Shown here piece by piece: positions 43,589-55,329 of a stretch of 64,000 nucleotides of DNA. The notes beneath the pieces were generated by a model. It made no database searches and had not been told where the DNA came from. It saw only the letters and a program-made list of their open reading frames with translations. Source of the stretch: Sthenelais limicola (Eukaryota > Annelida > Polychaeta > Phyllodocida > Sigalionidae); the NCBI GenBank assembly GCA_942159475.1, contig OW804097.1:9605002-9669001 (forward strand), given 5' to 3'. The stretch's first letter is position 1; each line of letters starts with the position of its first letter. The position numbers were made by a program, and so were the translations under genes.

Positions 43589-43737
43589 CTGCCTGAGGCG
43601 CCCCCTCACTTTAGTCTACTAGACGTCAGGTTGGACTCACATACTTGAGCTTAATTCACAAAAATGATTTAGGATAAACATACACCATCTTATTATAACC
43701 CGTTCATCCATATTGTGTGCATTATCTTGGATCAAAC

Positions 43738-43872
43738 CGTGATGTGTTACACTAAATGAGTCATGTAAGTCGCAAAAGAATGAATTTGAGATATGATCAT
43801 ATTTGAAAAGATGAAATCAAACCGTTTCTAATGATAGTAAACATTATGATATCTGATATGTATTTCTACAGC
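43738..43872 (+). mobile_element. M2 element, truncated
   Basis: GTGATGTGTTACACTAAATG through CTAATGATAGTAAACATTAT to TGTATTTCTACAG. Confidence 0.65.
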
Positions 43873-43945
43873 ATGGGCTGTACACACGAGGCAGGGATTA
43901 GAGTAGGACAGCTGTGCACCACTGGTTTCACCAGACATAACATGT

Positions 43946-44180
43946 GGGTCAGATTTTCAGAAAATGTACAATTCGCCTTCACCAATCCTCTCAAATAACC
44001 CACATTTAAGACAAAAATGAGCTTCAAAATGCAGTTTAAAATAACAGAACTGATACTCTAAATCAATGCAATACCAAATAGACTCAGACATACCCGGTAT
44101 TTTTCATTTTTCAGCCTAATTTAGGAGAATTTCCTGAATGTGTACAGCTGCCAATTGTACATTTTCTGAAAATCTGACCC
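43946..44180 (-). mobile_element. M1 element, subfamily A
   Basis: Full length; ATGT at 43942-43945 and 44181-44184. Confidence 0.92.
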
Positions 44181-44243
44181 ATGTATAGGTTATAAGGCGC
44201 ATGGTGTGGTGCGCTCTACCATGTAACCCCCCGGCCATTCATG

Positions 44244-44342
44244 TGTAATGCCATTGTTTTATTCTACTTTTCATATACTTCTTACACCTCTCATAATATA
44301 ATAAGAAGTATATGAAAAGTAGAATAAAACAATGGCATTACA
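44244..44342. repeat. Perfect long inverted repeat
   Basis: Arms of 41 nt (44244-44284 and 44302-44342) are perfectly complementary around a 17-nt loop. The arms share no sequence with other families here. It lacks a recognisable element end or target duplication. Confidence 0.95.
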
Positions 44343-44524
44343 TTGTTGTTTTTACCTCCTCCCAAACGTTTACCAAAGGGTCATTACACATGTATGTATA
44401 TAGTATACATACACGTCCTTGTATATACATACATATTATACGTACATACAAGCATATATTTATAAATGTATCAACTTAAAATTGTACATGTACTGTTATT
44501 GTATGCATTCGGAAATAAAGTTTA

Positions 44525-45065
44525 GTCTCTCTCCCTCCCCCATTTAGAGGAAGAGGGAGGGAGAGAGAGGGGGGAGGAGAGAGAAAGAGCGGGAGGAGAG
44601 AGAGGGAAGGGAGAGGGAGGATTGACAGGGAAGGGAGAGGGAGAGAGAGGGGGGGAGAGAGAGGGAATGGAGAGAGGGAAGGGAGAGGGAGGAGTGAGAG
44701 GGAAGAGAGGGAGGTCTAAAGGTGGCTAGCTATGAGCGTGCAGGAGTTGAGGAGGGCAACACAGAGCATGCAAGGGTTTAGTTACATGTTCTCATGTAGG
44801 GGGCGGGAGGGAGCAGGTACAGGTAGCGGGTATACATGGGGGGGGGGGGGGTGCCCTGCTAGTGACGGAGCAGAGGGCAGGAGATGCATGCACAGAGTAA
44901 TGGAGTGAAGAGTGAGAGGGGGAGAGAGAGGGGGGGTTGAGGGAGAAAGAGAGGGAGGAGAGATAGAGAGAGGCGATAAGTGGGAGAGGGAAGAGAGAGA
45001 GAGAGACGGAGAGAGCGGGAGAGGGCACAGACAGAAGGAGGAGAGACAGAGAGAGGCGACAGGCT
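44525..45065. repeat. GA-rich tract
   Basis: GGAGAGAGAGGG-type irregular repeat, interrupted by 44715-44880 of mixed sequence with a 14-G run near 44840. Confidence 0.88.
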
Positions 45066-45074
45066 GGCATTAAT

Positions 45075-45250
45075 GTGTGCTCTCCCTCTCTACCTGTGCT
45101 CTACCTCTTCCTCTGTCTGTCTGTCTGTTTCCCCTCTCCCTCATCTCTTCCTCCCCATCTCTCCCTCCCTCTGTCTCTCCCTCCCTCTGCCTCTCTCTCT
45201 CCTCTCCCTCATCTCTCTCCTCTCTCTCTCTCTCGCTCTCTCTCACATCC
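45075..45250. repeat. CT-rich tract
   Basis: Pyrimidine-rich mirror of the preceding GA tract; the two could pair as a large imperfect hairpin. Confidence 0.85.
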
Positions 45251-45480
45251 ATACCCATCTTGTCACATCTAACCTCTCATATTACCCATAATCCTGCAGC
45301 GTTCGCCACAAGGCATCATGGGTACATTTCACAAGCCCATTAACGACTGAGGCTAGAAGATCTCAGGATCTTCTCAAATTGTTGAAAGTGATATAACATC
45401 CAATTTGTGCTCACAATTTCGCTAATAACAAGTTCTCAATGTCAGTGGGAAAGGTGCACTTACTCTTGCACATAACATAT

Positions 45481-45691
45481 GGGCCAAATCGCCAGAAAAT
45501 GTACAATTGGCAGCTCTACACAATTAGTAAATCCTGCTAAATTAGACTGGAAAAATTATGAATACCGGGTATATCTAAATATATTTGGTATTGTGTTGTT
45601 TTAAAATACCTGTTCTGTTATTTAAACCTGTATTTCTAACCTCATTTCTGTCTGAAATGTGGGTTATTTGGTGAAGGCGAATTATACATTA
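45481..45691 (+). mobile_element. M1 element, subfamily A, 3'-truncated
   Basis: Left variant end GGGCCAAATCGCCAG; right end breaks off at AATTATACATTATTG, 8 bp before a perfect palindrome. Confidence 0.8.
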
Positions 45692-45698
45692 TTGCCAA

Positions 45699-45763
45699 AA
45701 TAAATCACCAAAAATAATCTAATGACTATATTATAGTCATTAGATTATTTTTGGTGATTTATT
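45699..45763. repeat. Perfect palindrome, 32-nt arms, 1-nt spacer
   Basis: Arms 45699-45730 and 45732-45763 are exact reverse complements (AATAAATCACCAAAAATAAT then CTAATGACTATA). A near-zero spacer is unstable in most organisms. Confidence 0.95.
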
Positions 45764-45776
45764 CACCACATTACCA

Positions 45777-46065
45777 CAGGTTAACTAACCAGTTGGTTGA
45801 AGGAGCGTGAATATTGCACAAGTTGCGTAGCAATGAGTGCAATTTTCTAAGCGACTGAAACCAACGAGTTAGTTAACAGATTTATTATACATGCTTTCAT
45901 GAAAATAGAAAAACATCGAGTGATAAATTTGAATTTCAGCAGTAATATTAGTTAAAAAAACTAGATTGGTTGCCATGACAAACCCACATAACACACTAGT
46001 GAAATACGCACTATGCGTAACTCACTCTAGATACGTTGTTTTCAGAGCAATGCATGTATGATAAA
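45777..46065 (+). mobile_element. F3 element
   Basis: CAGGTTAACTAACCAGTTGG to GAGCAATGCATGTATGAT; collinear with 29475-29748. Confidence 0.75.
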
Positions 46066-46928
46066 ATATAAAAATATACATATTTCAAGGAACAAACAGT
46101 CTAAATTATCCAGTGAGTAAGTCACGTGCGTAAAACGACACCCGGATGTTGGTGTGAGATTTAATGAGGGTAACAGACGACAATTAGACTGAGACGCTCA
46201 GTCCACTGCATTTTCACATTTTACCTTTTAGTTGTTGTTTTAGATCAGGTTTTCTGTAACTGAATCTCGTTTATAAGCTTTGTATCTGTCACTGATCCTC
46301 TACAAGATCTTCCTGTGTGTCTTTGTACTAAATAGAAATACTTCCTGGATTGTGTCTGAAATAATTGGTTTATTGGTTATATTAAATTCGTCGTATTAAA
46401 TACTCTTTTCACATTAAATTCATTAGACATGACGTCTCTTGAAACCTGTTCACTTTAATCCTATAGGATTGGCAGTATTTTTGTTAACAGGTTTTTATTT
46501 CGTGAAATTTCACAAGGTAGTCGATCACTGATCAGTGATACGATCAACGAAATTCTTATCCCATCAATAAAACAATATTGACATATTTGGCGCAGCTTCA
46601 CTTACAAACAATTGTTGTCATCTCAAGCAACATAACTTACAAAATGGCGACGTCCTGAACCTCCTTCAGCTAAAGTTTAGACCAAACAACTTACATCTAC
46701 TTTCATTTTAATTAATTCTGATAATTCCAGTGTGTAATAAATATCAAATGTCGCTCTTCCGGTTCCGGTTCAAACCGACCCCAACACAATGAGAAAGCTG
46801 GACTGTACGGGGTTCATCCGGGGACCTGCTGTGAGCCGACCACAGACGCCATATACCCATTAGTCAAGGTCATTAGTGAAGGTCAATAGTAAGCACTGAC
46901 GCGCCACCTGGTGACCAATCACACATAT
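46066..46928. other. Unassigned interval
   Basis: No gene. Near 46726-46750 GTGTGTAATAAATATCAAAT is shared with 7630-7650 and resembles the flank of the P elements. ACAAAATGGCGACG at 46638 is YY1-like. Confidence 0.4.
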
Positions 46929-47164
46929 GGGTCAGATTTTCAGAAAATGTACAATTCGCCTTCACCAATCCTCTCAAATAACCCACATTTTAGACAAAAA
47001 TGAGCTTCAAAATGCAGTTTAACATAACGGAACTGTTACTTTGAATCAATGTGATACCATATATACTCAGATAATACTCGGTTTTCAGCATTTTTCAGCC
47101 TAATTTAGCAGAATTTACTAAATGTGTACAGCTGCCAATTGTACATTTTCTGAAAATCTGACCC
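46929..47164 (-). mobile_element. M1 element, subfamily A
   Basis: Full length, flanks ATAT and AAAT. Confidence 0.88.
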
Positions 47165-47394
47165 AAATATTAATAGCAGTTTCTATTTACGGGAGGTTGC
47201 GGCCATTAGTGCCGGCCGTCAGACATGCTCAGACTCCATGGCCTGCATGGCCACAGATCCGGCCTCCGTGGCCAGAGTTCCGGCCGTTAGATGCTGTATC
47301 CTGGGTTAGGGTGGGTGCAGTGTTTGATATGGCTGCTGGATATGGGCCTAATTGGTGCTGTGTGCAGGGGTAGACTTTATAGAGAGAGATAGAT

Positions 47395-48040
47395 CTGTCT
47401 GTCTGGCATATCTCTCTGTCTCTCCCTTTTTCTCTCTATCTCCCTCTCTCTCTCTCGCCTCTACCCGGCGCCTCTATCTCTCTCTCTCTCTCGCCTCTAC
47501 CCGGCGCCTCTATCTCCCTCTCTCTCTCGCCTCTACCCGGCGCCTCTATCTCCCTCTCTCTCTCTCTCGCCTCTACCCGGCGCCTCTATCTCCCTCTCTC
47601 TCTCTCGCCTCTACCCGGCGCCTCTATCTCCCTCTCTCTCTCTCTCGCCTCTACCCGGCGCCTCTATCTCCCTCTCTCTCTCGCCTCTACCCGGCGCCTC
47701 TATCTCCCTCTCTCTCTCGCCTCTACCCGGCGCCTCTATCTCTGTCTCTCTCTCCGTCTCTCTCCGTCTCTCTCCCCCTCTTTCGCTTTCTCATCTTTCC
47801 TCTATCTCCCTCTCTCTCTCTATCTCATCCCTCTCTCTCTCTTTCTCTCTATCTCTCTCTCTTTCTCTCTATCTCTCCTCTATCTCCCTCTCTCTCTGTC
47901 TCTCCCTCTCTCTCCCTATTTCTCTCTTCCCGCTCTTTCACTCTCTATCTATCTCTGTCTTTCTCTCTCTCTATCTCTCTCTCTCTATTCCTCCCCCTCT
48001 CTATCTGTGTCTCTCCCCCTCTCTATCTGTGTCTCACCCC
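47395..48040. repeat. CT tract with ~38-bp minisatellite units
   Basis: 47455-47740 contains eight units of CGCCTCTACCCGGCGCCTCT followed by ATCTCCCTCTCTCT of varying length, then plain CT repeat. Confidence 0.92.
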
Positions 48041-48044
48041 CTGC

Positions 48045-48382
48045 AGTAAGTCCACCCACTGCTAACATGCTTACATGTGCATATATCATCACATATCACA
48101 TGCATCCTATACACAGCATGTACAATCCTTCTGCACATGTCACCACTAGTGACCCCTGGCGTATAACCTCATGCACTAATTCAAGATACGCATGCGTAGT
48201 GCTTATCTAAGATTACTTCCGCCTTCTCCCCACTCCCCGTCCTCGCCTCCATTAAACGTATTGATTCCCCCAGCATGCATTGCTTATAGGGCTTGGTTCC
48301 CCCAGCATGCATTGCTTATAGGGCTTGGTGCAAACCTCAGCCCAGATATTGGGGCATTCCTGGGGGCTTTAGCTTACCACAT
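48045..48382. other. Unassigned interval
   Basis: A ~40-bp direct repeat (CCCCCAGCATGCATTGCTTA, then TAGGGCTTGGT) occurs at 48267 and 48299. No gene. Confidence 0.45.
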
Positions 48383-48476
48383 GGGTCAGATTATCAGAAA
48401 ATGTACAATTGGCAGCTGTATACATTTAGGGAATTCTGCTAAATTAGGCTGAAAAATGATGAATTCCAGGTATCAG
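48383..48476 (+). mobile_element. M1 element, subfamily A, 3'-truncated
   Basis: GGGTCAGATTATCAG to GATGAATTCCAGGTATC, then replaced by the GA tract. Confidence 0.82.
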
Positions 48477-48975
48477 GGGGAGCGAAGAAAGGAAAGGAAA
48501 GAGGTGACTGGGGGAGGCAGAAAGAATTAGGACAGATTGGATAGGGAGAGAGGGAGAGAGAGAGACAGGGTAGAGACAGAGTGAGGGGGAGAGACAGACA
48601 GAGAGAAAGAGAGAGAGAGAGGGAGAGAGACAGAGTGACAGAGAGAGAGGGACAGAGAGGGAGGGACAGAGAGAGTGACAGAGAGGGGGGATAGAGGAAG
48701 GGAGAGAGAGTGAGGGAATGAGATAGAGAGGGACAGAGAGAGAGAGAGAGAGAGAGAGAGGGCGGGGAGGGAATGAGAGAGAGGGACAGGGGGGAGAGAG
48801 GGAGGAGAGAGGGACACAGAGAGAGTGACAGACAGGGGGATAGAGGGAGGGAGGGAGAGAGAGGGAGGGAATGAGATAGAGAGGGACAGAGAGAGAGAGG
48901 GCAAGGGAATGAGAGAGAGGGGAAGGGAATGAGAGAGGGAGAGAGAGGGAGGAAATGAGAGGGAGGAGAGACGGG
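48477..48975. repeat. GA-rich minisatellite
   Basis: Irregular GAGAGAGGGACAGAGAGAGA units; low-complexity frames on both strands. Confidence 0.9.
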
Positions 48976-49374
48976 GTACACTACACACAGAGCTATAGAT
49001 AAGGCTGTTATCTCCGCACCCGCACAATGACAGGAGTATACTACTAGTCTGGTTTATGGTATTGGGTACCGCGCGTCTCCCGCCCTGCACTGCACCCTAG
49101 CGGCACAGATATGCACGATTAGAGGCGGGCAACATGCCCCAGTGCGGCTCTTACAACAGTTATACACCCCCCCCCCTCCAATAACCGCAGCTGTGTAGGC
49201 GGGGGGAGGGAGACAGATACTTGTAATGTCTTTTGTTGCACAGAAAAAGTGGCACTGTTTATTGTTAGCTATGAACAAAGATGTGCAGAAGTTGCTGAAA
49301 GCAATAGGTGGAGTTGATTTTTATTAACTTTTTTGTTAAGGAATCCCATCTTTCAGAACATGACAACATTATAT

Positions 49375-49609
49375 GGGTCAGATTTTCATAAAATGTACAA
49401 TTGGCAGCTGTCCACATTTAGTTAATTCTGCTAAATTAGACTGCAATTTGGTCAATACTAGGTAAATTCGAGTATATTCGGCATTGCATTGATTCTAGCA
49501 ATCTGTTTGGTTAGGTTGAACTATATTTTAAACTTTATTTCCATCTGAAATTTGGGTTATTTGAGCAGATTGGTGAAGGTGAATTGTACATTTTCTGAAA
49601 ATCTGACCC
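49375..49609 (+). mobile_element. M1 element, subfamily B
   Basis: Full length; flanks ATAT and ATGT. Confidence 0.88.
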
Positions 49610-51024
49610 ATGTGTAATGTTACCGAATTAAATAATGTTTTAAAAAAATGTCTATTTGGTAGCAACAGCTGTTTTAAACAAGAGAAATGTATCCAACTGA
49701 AAGTCAATCAAGGTGGCATATGTTTCCTATGAAAGGGAGGACGGAACCACCTGAGTTTATGTTCCTTTTATGTATTTTGTGTTTTATAACTTTATAACTT
49801 GATTTGTAACTCGTTTTATGCCTTATCATATCCTGTATCTTACATTGTACTTGTTATAGATAGTTTTTCTTATAAATATAACTTTTCGATAAAGGTAATG
49901 GCTGGAAGAGCTGGATCTTATCCAGAAGCCTGCTTACCTATTTGTCTATTTTCATTTCTGTATAACCTTGGACAAACAAAGTTTTTTTCAATTCAATTCA
50001 ATTGATCTGTGCAATAACGAGAGCGAATAGAACGAGGCATATTGTGATAGGAACAAACACTAGATATACGATATCATCCAGTTATAATATGGTGTCTTAC
50101 CTGAAATAAGATTACTTATTGTAGTTTTTTTTAAATAGAATTATTATTTTCTGCGATTTATAAAAAATAAATGAATTATTAAACCAAAGAGGATGAAATA
50201 CCTTTATAATATTTCAGTTGTGCAATATTTAATAGACATAATTGTACATGTATACATGTCTCCATATACGTACACCCCCCCCCCCTACCTCCGACCCACC
50301 CCCCACCCACCCCTCGTACATACAGTCAGTCAATACCTGATGACGTCACATCTGTGTATACCAATAAAGCTGTGTGGCTAGAGACGCCCACGCGGCGTCC
50401 CTCTGTCCTCCTCCAGTATAGTAAATATACATACATTTGTCCAACAGTCCAGTCCCCCGCCCAACCCCCCTATACCGACCCCCTCGTTAGTCAGACACAG
50501 TATAGGAGGGGTAGGTGTAGTGATTGCTGGTGTGGCTTCCCTCCCTATTAGCCCTCTCACTGATAGGCTGGGGCGGGGGTGGACACGCAACAGTACAGGG
50601 TTAGACGGTCTGCCTCACTCCACACATTATAGGAGAGGGCAAAAAAATGGGATCGTCTGGCAGCAGACATCGAAGAGTTTATTGTTTAAAAAAAAAATCT
50701 AAATTCTCCTTGATATGTCCTTAGGCAGACACCTCCCCGTTTTTATTTTGGAAAAAAAAGTTGTAATAATTGTCTCAGTAGCGACGTCGTCAAACGCCCG
50801 AATCCGCGGACTTTTTGATTTGCTAATATGACCCCCATTTAAAGCCAAATATTTGAACAGTTACCAAAGGCCTTGGCATTGAAAGTGTCATTAAACGGGT
50901 TCCAGGTTATATTTGAATAATAGGAAAGAAGTTGATTTTCTCATAATATCAAACACAGGAATTACATGTGTATCTCAGTACATTTAACATTCATCAGTCT
51001 ATTATGAAGTAGCAGGGAATATTT
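49610..51024. other. Unassigned interval
   Basis: AT-rich with short poly-C runs (50274-50310). No gene supported by motif or length. Confidence 0.4.
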
Positions 51025-51274
51025 GTGATGTTTACAGGGAAATGTGTCACAAGTCGCAAAAAAATGAATTTTGAGATTCTATCATATTTGAAAAGATGAG
51101 ATCAAGCCGATTCTAATGATAGTAAACATTAAGGACTTTTAATACGGGATTTCTATATTTAAAGTTTGATATTTTTATTTTTGATCGTAGAAACGCAAGT
51201 ATTTAATACACCGTCTTGGAATTCGGAAAATATCAATTTTGCAACTGGTGACTCATTTTCCTGGAACAGGTCAC
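51025..51274. mobile_element. M2 element with internal deletion
   Basis: GTGATGTTTACAGGGAAATG left, CATTTTCCTGGAACAGGTCAC right, ~140 bp of the interior missing. Confidence 0.72.
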
Positions 51275-51554
51275 ATATGTAAGAGCGTCGTAGCAGCATC
51301 AACAGGGGTAGAAATAATAGTCATTATAATAAAATGATTAAATATCAAGAGAAAAAGAAAATCAATTGCTGACATTGTATTAATGTTCTGTGTTTTCTTT
51401 ACCTACAGGTGAGCTCCATTTCCTGTATACTCGCAGCCGGTGATAAGTATTATCATCAGTTATTTATTATTATTATTATTGTAATAAAAGCCCTTTATCT
51501 ATTTCTATGGGCTTTACTTATATTAGCGTTTGCAAAGACCGACATTTAAGTTTA

Positions 51555-51618
51555 GGGGTGAGAGGCTTTCCCTCAGATTGAAGGGATTCCCTCGGCTCTG
51601 AGCCTAGACTGGTATATA
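51555..51618 (+). mobile_element. H element, right-end fragment
   Basis: GAGAGGCTTTCCCTCAGATT to CTGAGCCTAGACTGG, a single unit of the sort expanded elsewhere. Confidence 0.65.
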
Positions 51619-51709
51619 TAGTACTAGTCTATCCCCACTCTAGGTCCAAATCCACATGTCCCATGTTTACAGAGATGGGCGTTTTCTCCGTATAGTGACC
51701 CGGGCTGGA

Positions 51710-51941
51710 GGGTCAGATTTTCAGAAAATGTACAATTGGCAGCTGTACACATTTAGTAAATTCTAAACTAGGCTGCAATTTGGTCAATACTTGGTAAATT
51801 CGAGTATATTCAGCATTGCAGTGATTCTAGCAATCTGTTTGGTTAGGTTGAACTGTATTTTGAACTTTATTTTCGTCTGAAATGTGGGTTATATCAGAGA
51901 ATTGGTGAAATCGAATTGTACATTTTCTGGTGACTTCACCC
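51710..51941 (+). mobile_element. M1 element, subfamily B
   Basis: Left GGGTCAGATTTTCAG, right CTGGTGACTTCACCC: one end of each module type. Confidence 0.87.
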
Positions 51942-52154
51942 TGCCTGAGTATTGTGTGTGTAAGGTTAGACAGGTCGACTTCCACTGACACCTCTAGTGC
52001 TGCTGCCTGGCGGCGGACTGTAGAGTTAATGCGTAGTCATGGAAACATTTGTGTGTTCTGGAAATTGATTCACAAAGTAAACAGACAATGTCACGTGGTT
52101 AACACAGCTGCGCAATACTGGAACATTCATCATATTATTAAATATTGTATATTT

Positions 52155-52379
52155 GGGTCAGATTGTCAGAAAATGTACAATTCGTCTTCACCAATCCTCT
52201 CCAATTACCAAAATTTAAGATAAAAATGAGCTTCAATATACAGTTAAAAATAGCAGGACAGATTTTTGTATACTAGATATACTCAGGTATATCTGCTATT
52301 CATCATTTTTCAGCCTTATTTAGCAGAATTTTCTAAATGTGTAGAGCTGCCAATTGTACATATTCTGAAAATCTGACCC
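52155..52379 (-). mobile_element. M1 element, subfamily A
   Basis: ATTT target duplication at 52151-52154 and 52380-52383; ~10 bp shorter than average. Confidence 0.89.
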
Positions 52380-52620
52380 ATTTTGTGATTTATTTGAAGA
52401 GATTTATGAAAATGAATATATAATGTATAGAGAATGGCAGTAAAGTGTGGCGAGGTGCGCCTGAATGTGTCAGTAAATACACCATGGAATCCCGGGTGTT
52501 TATTCAGGAGACAAATCCAATAAATAGACAACTCGTCCTGATAAAAGATTTCAAACAAATAACAGCTGCTTGAATATAGATGTTGAGGTAATGTACATGT
52601 ATACAGGAAGGAATATAAAT

Positions 52621-52855
52621 GGGTGAAGTCGCCAGAAAATGTACAATTCATCTTCACCAATCTTCTCAAATAACCCAAATTTCAAACGAAAATAAAGTTC
52701 AAAATACAGTTCAACCTAACCAAACCGATTGCTAGAATCAATGCAATGCTGAATATACTTGAATTTACCTAGTATTGACCAAATTGCAGCCTACTTGAGC
52801 AGAATTTACTGAATGTATACAGCTGCCAATTGTACATTATCTGAAAGACTGACCC
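52621..52855 (-). mobile_element. M1 element, subfamily B
   Basis: Left GGGTGAAGTCGCCAG, right CTGAAAGACTGACCC. Confidence 0.87.
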
Positions 52856-52861
52856 ATATAG

Positions 52862-53045
52862 TACATCTGTTAAATAACGAGTTGGTTGAAGGAGCGTGAA
52901 TATAAGTATGATATTCTAAGCGGCTGAAATCAACGAGGCTTATACCATGTGGGTATTCGGCCAAAAGGTGCTGCATAATTTCAAAGAACACTTGATCCAA
53001 AAGCTGATTTTATATACTGAAACTAACAAGTTAGTTAACTGGACC
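52862..53045 (+). mobile_element. F3 element, rearranged
   Basis: TTAAATAACGAGTTGGTTGA, GAGCGTGAATAT and CTAAGCGGCTGAAATCAACG, then ~90 bp of unrelated sequence and ACTAACAAGTTAGTTAACTG. Confidence 0.55.
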
Positions 53046-53047
53046 AG

Positions 53048-53822
53048 GACCTTCCCCCAACTAGGACCTTTCCTCCCCTATGACATTCCTCCCCTAGGAC
53101 CTTTCCCCACAAGGACCTTTCCCCCCTAGGACCTTTCCCCCAAGGACCTTTCCCCCAAGAACATTTCCCCCCAAGGACCTTTCCCCCAAGAACATTTCCC
53201 CCCTAGGACCTTTCCCCCAAGGACATTTCCCCCTAGGACCTTTCCCCACAAGGACCTTTCCCCCAAGGACCTTTCCCCCAAGGACCTTTCCCCCAAGGAC
53301 CTTTCCCCAAGGACATTTCCCCACAAGGACCTTTCCCCCAAGGACATTTCCCCCAAGGACCTTTCCCCCAAGGACATTTCCCCCTAGGACATTTCCCCCA
53401 AGGACATTTCCCCCAAGGACATTTCCCCCAAGGACCTTTCTCCCAAGGACCTTTCCCCCAAGGACCTTTCCCCCAAGGACATTTCCCCCAAGGACATTTC
53501 CCCCAAGGACCTTTCCCCCAAGGACCTTTCCCCCAAGGACATTTCCCCCAAGGACATTTCCCCCAAGGACCCTTCCCCCAAGGACATTTCCCCCAAGGAC
53601 TTTTCCCCCAAGGACCTTTCCCCCAAGGACATTTCCCCCAAGGACCTTTCCTCCCCCAAGGACATTTCCCCCAAGGACCTTTCCCCCAAGGACCTTTCCC
53701 CCAAGGACATTTCCCCCAAGGACCTTTCCCCCAAGGACCTTTCCCCCAAGGACATTTCCCCCAAGGACATTTCCCCCAAGGACATTTCCCCCAAGGACAT
53801 TTCCCCCAAGGACCTTTCCCGC
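53048..53822. repeat. 15-bp tandem repeat, about 50 units
   Basis: Units AAGGACATTTCCCCC and AAGGACCTTTCCCCC differ at one base and are intermixed. The left ~250 bp is less regular, with CTAGGACC and AAGAACATT variants; the right 500 bp is almost perfect. Since 15 is a multiple of 3, minus-strand frames stay open over 200 codons as a 5-residue repeat. Confidence 0.95.
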
Positions 53823-54283
53823 TGAAGTTTGTTTCTGTGCCTATTGTCAACAGGTGAGAACATGTCATTATAATATAGATGCGTCAGTATTTAGAGCATA
53901 ATAAGACCACTGAATGGGAGGTGTAAAATGTCTAATAATTCATATATTATACATATAATCTATATCTTCTATATATAATGGTATATTTCTAGCTGTGGAA
54001 AAATATTTACAATTTCTGTGACGTACAGTTTTCCCACTAATGAAGTTATGACCTATGATACAGTTTTACTTTTAATTGTATTTCCAATAACATTATGATT
54101 ATTCGTAAAATTATAAAGGAGCCTATATTTCATTTCAATTTTAATTAAATTGATTAATGTCGGTTATGCTATGGCCCAAATGTATTAATCCATAGATGAT
54201 CCTATTGCACCGGATTAAAGCACTTTACACCCGGTGGTGGGAGGGATTAGAGTGGGAGGGATTAGAGTGGGTGTAGGACTACA
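53823..54283. other. Unassigned AT-rich interval
   Basis: Nothing recognised. Confidence 0.4.
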
Positions 54284-54285
54284 TA

Positions 54286-54501
54286 ATAGGGAGATTTAGC
54301 AACCACAACGCACCAACACAACAGTAACGCATCCACTAACTATAGTACATTATTGCCACTGTGGGGATATATTGAGGCCTGCATTGCAGATGCCCTTGGC
54401 CTAACACCTCTCGAGATATCCCCACAGCGGTAATAATGTACTAAAAGTTAGTGGATGCGTTAGTGTTATGTTGGTGCGTTGTGGTTGCTAAATCTCCCTA
54501 T
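54286..54501. mobile_element. Long-TIR element with TA duplication
   Basis: TIRs of ~87 bp (54286-54372 and 54415-54501) start ATAGGGAGATTTAGCAACCA and are about 90% complementary. TA flanks both sides. The 42-bp middle is unique. Non-coding; a mariner-like MITE is the simplest reading. Confidence 0.8.
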
Positions 54502-54635
54502 TACCACTGACCTCATAGTTGACAGATAAGCATATAAGTGTATTCATTTACATGAACTCAAAACACAGGCCATACATGTATATGCTCTCACTCAATACGT
54601 TATACGTTAGTCAGAGCACCCAGACATACACAATA

Positions 54636-54768
54636 CAGTCTAGGCCCAGAAACTATCAGATCAGATGAGAATTGTATGTCAGTGATTGGACGCCTACTGC
54701 GCTAATGGCTTTCCCGGCCCTGGAATAGGCAGCCTAATGGGATTATAATGGCATTTTTCTGTGCGAAT
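54636..54768 (+). mobile_element. H element, left two thirds
   Basis: CAGTCTAGGCCCAGAAAC, TCAGTGATTGGACGCCTACT, TTCCCGGCCCTGGAATAGG, ATTATAATGGCATTTT. Confidence 0.68.
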
Positions 54769-55315
54769 ATTCTCATGTGCTGCCTACTTTTAAGCTATAA
54801 CATGGAGAAAGTAGTAAATACTGTCAACTTTAACATCAATATATTCTGTTGTTAAACTAAAAATATTGAATGAGAAGGAATAAATCTTTTTCTAAACAGA
54901 AGGAAGATTTCCGCCCAAAGCAAGGACAAATGGCATATATTGTAAATCTCAGATATTTCTCTTCGTATGTACCTTGTCCATCAATTGCAAATAAATAATT
55001 TAAATGAATTAATTCATCAATAATTGATAAATAATTGAACTACCTGTAAGGTAGTCAGTTGTTAGTACATACTCATTTGTGGGAAGATATAATATACAGT
55101 CTGTACCTACAGTAGGAATTTCCAGGAAAAATAGTTTAGAAAGGAACATTTTAAATAAGGCTATATTGTGCAACACGCCCAGGAAAGGGCTGTATATATG
55201 TGTGTGGGTGTACGTGTGACCTGTATATAGTGAGATAAGCAGGGAGAGGTATTAATCACATTTACTGCTATACCACACTCCCCCCAGTCACTAGTCTCTA
55301 TATGTGTACATAGGC
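54769..55315. other. Unassigned AT-rich interval
   Basis: Nothing recognised. Confidence 0.4.
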
Positions 55316-55329
55316 AAAGGTCAATTTAC

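Noticed and set aside
53048..53822. NF-kB-type sites in the 15-bp repeat (GGGGGAAA.GTCC)
   Set aside because: The half-sites are one or two bases too far apart for the 10-bp consensus.
53233..53868. 211-codon Gly/Lys/Cys/Pro/Trp repeat frame
   Set aside because: Translation of a 15-bp satellite; no start context, promoter or partner exon.
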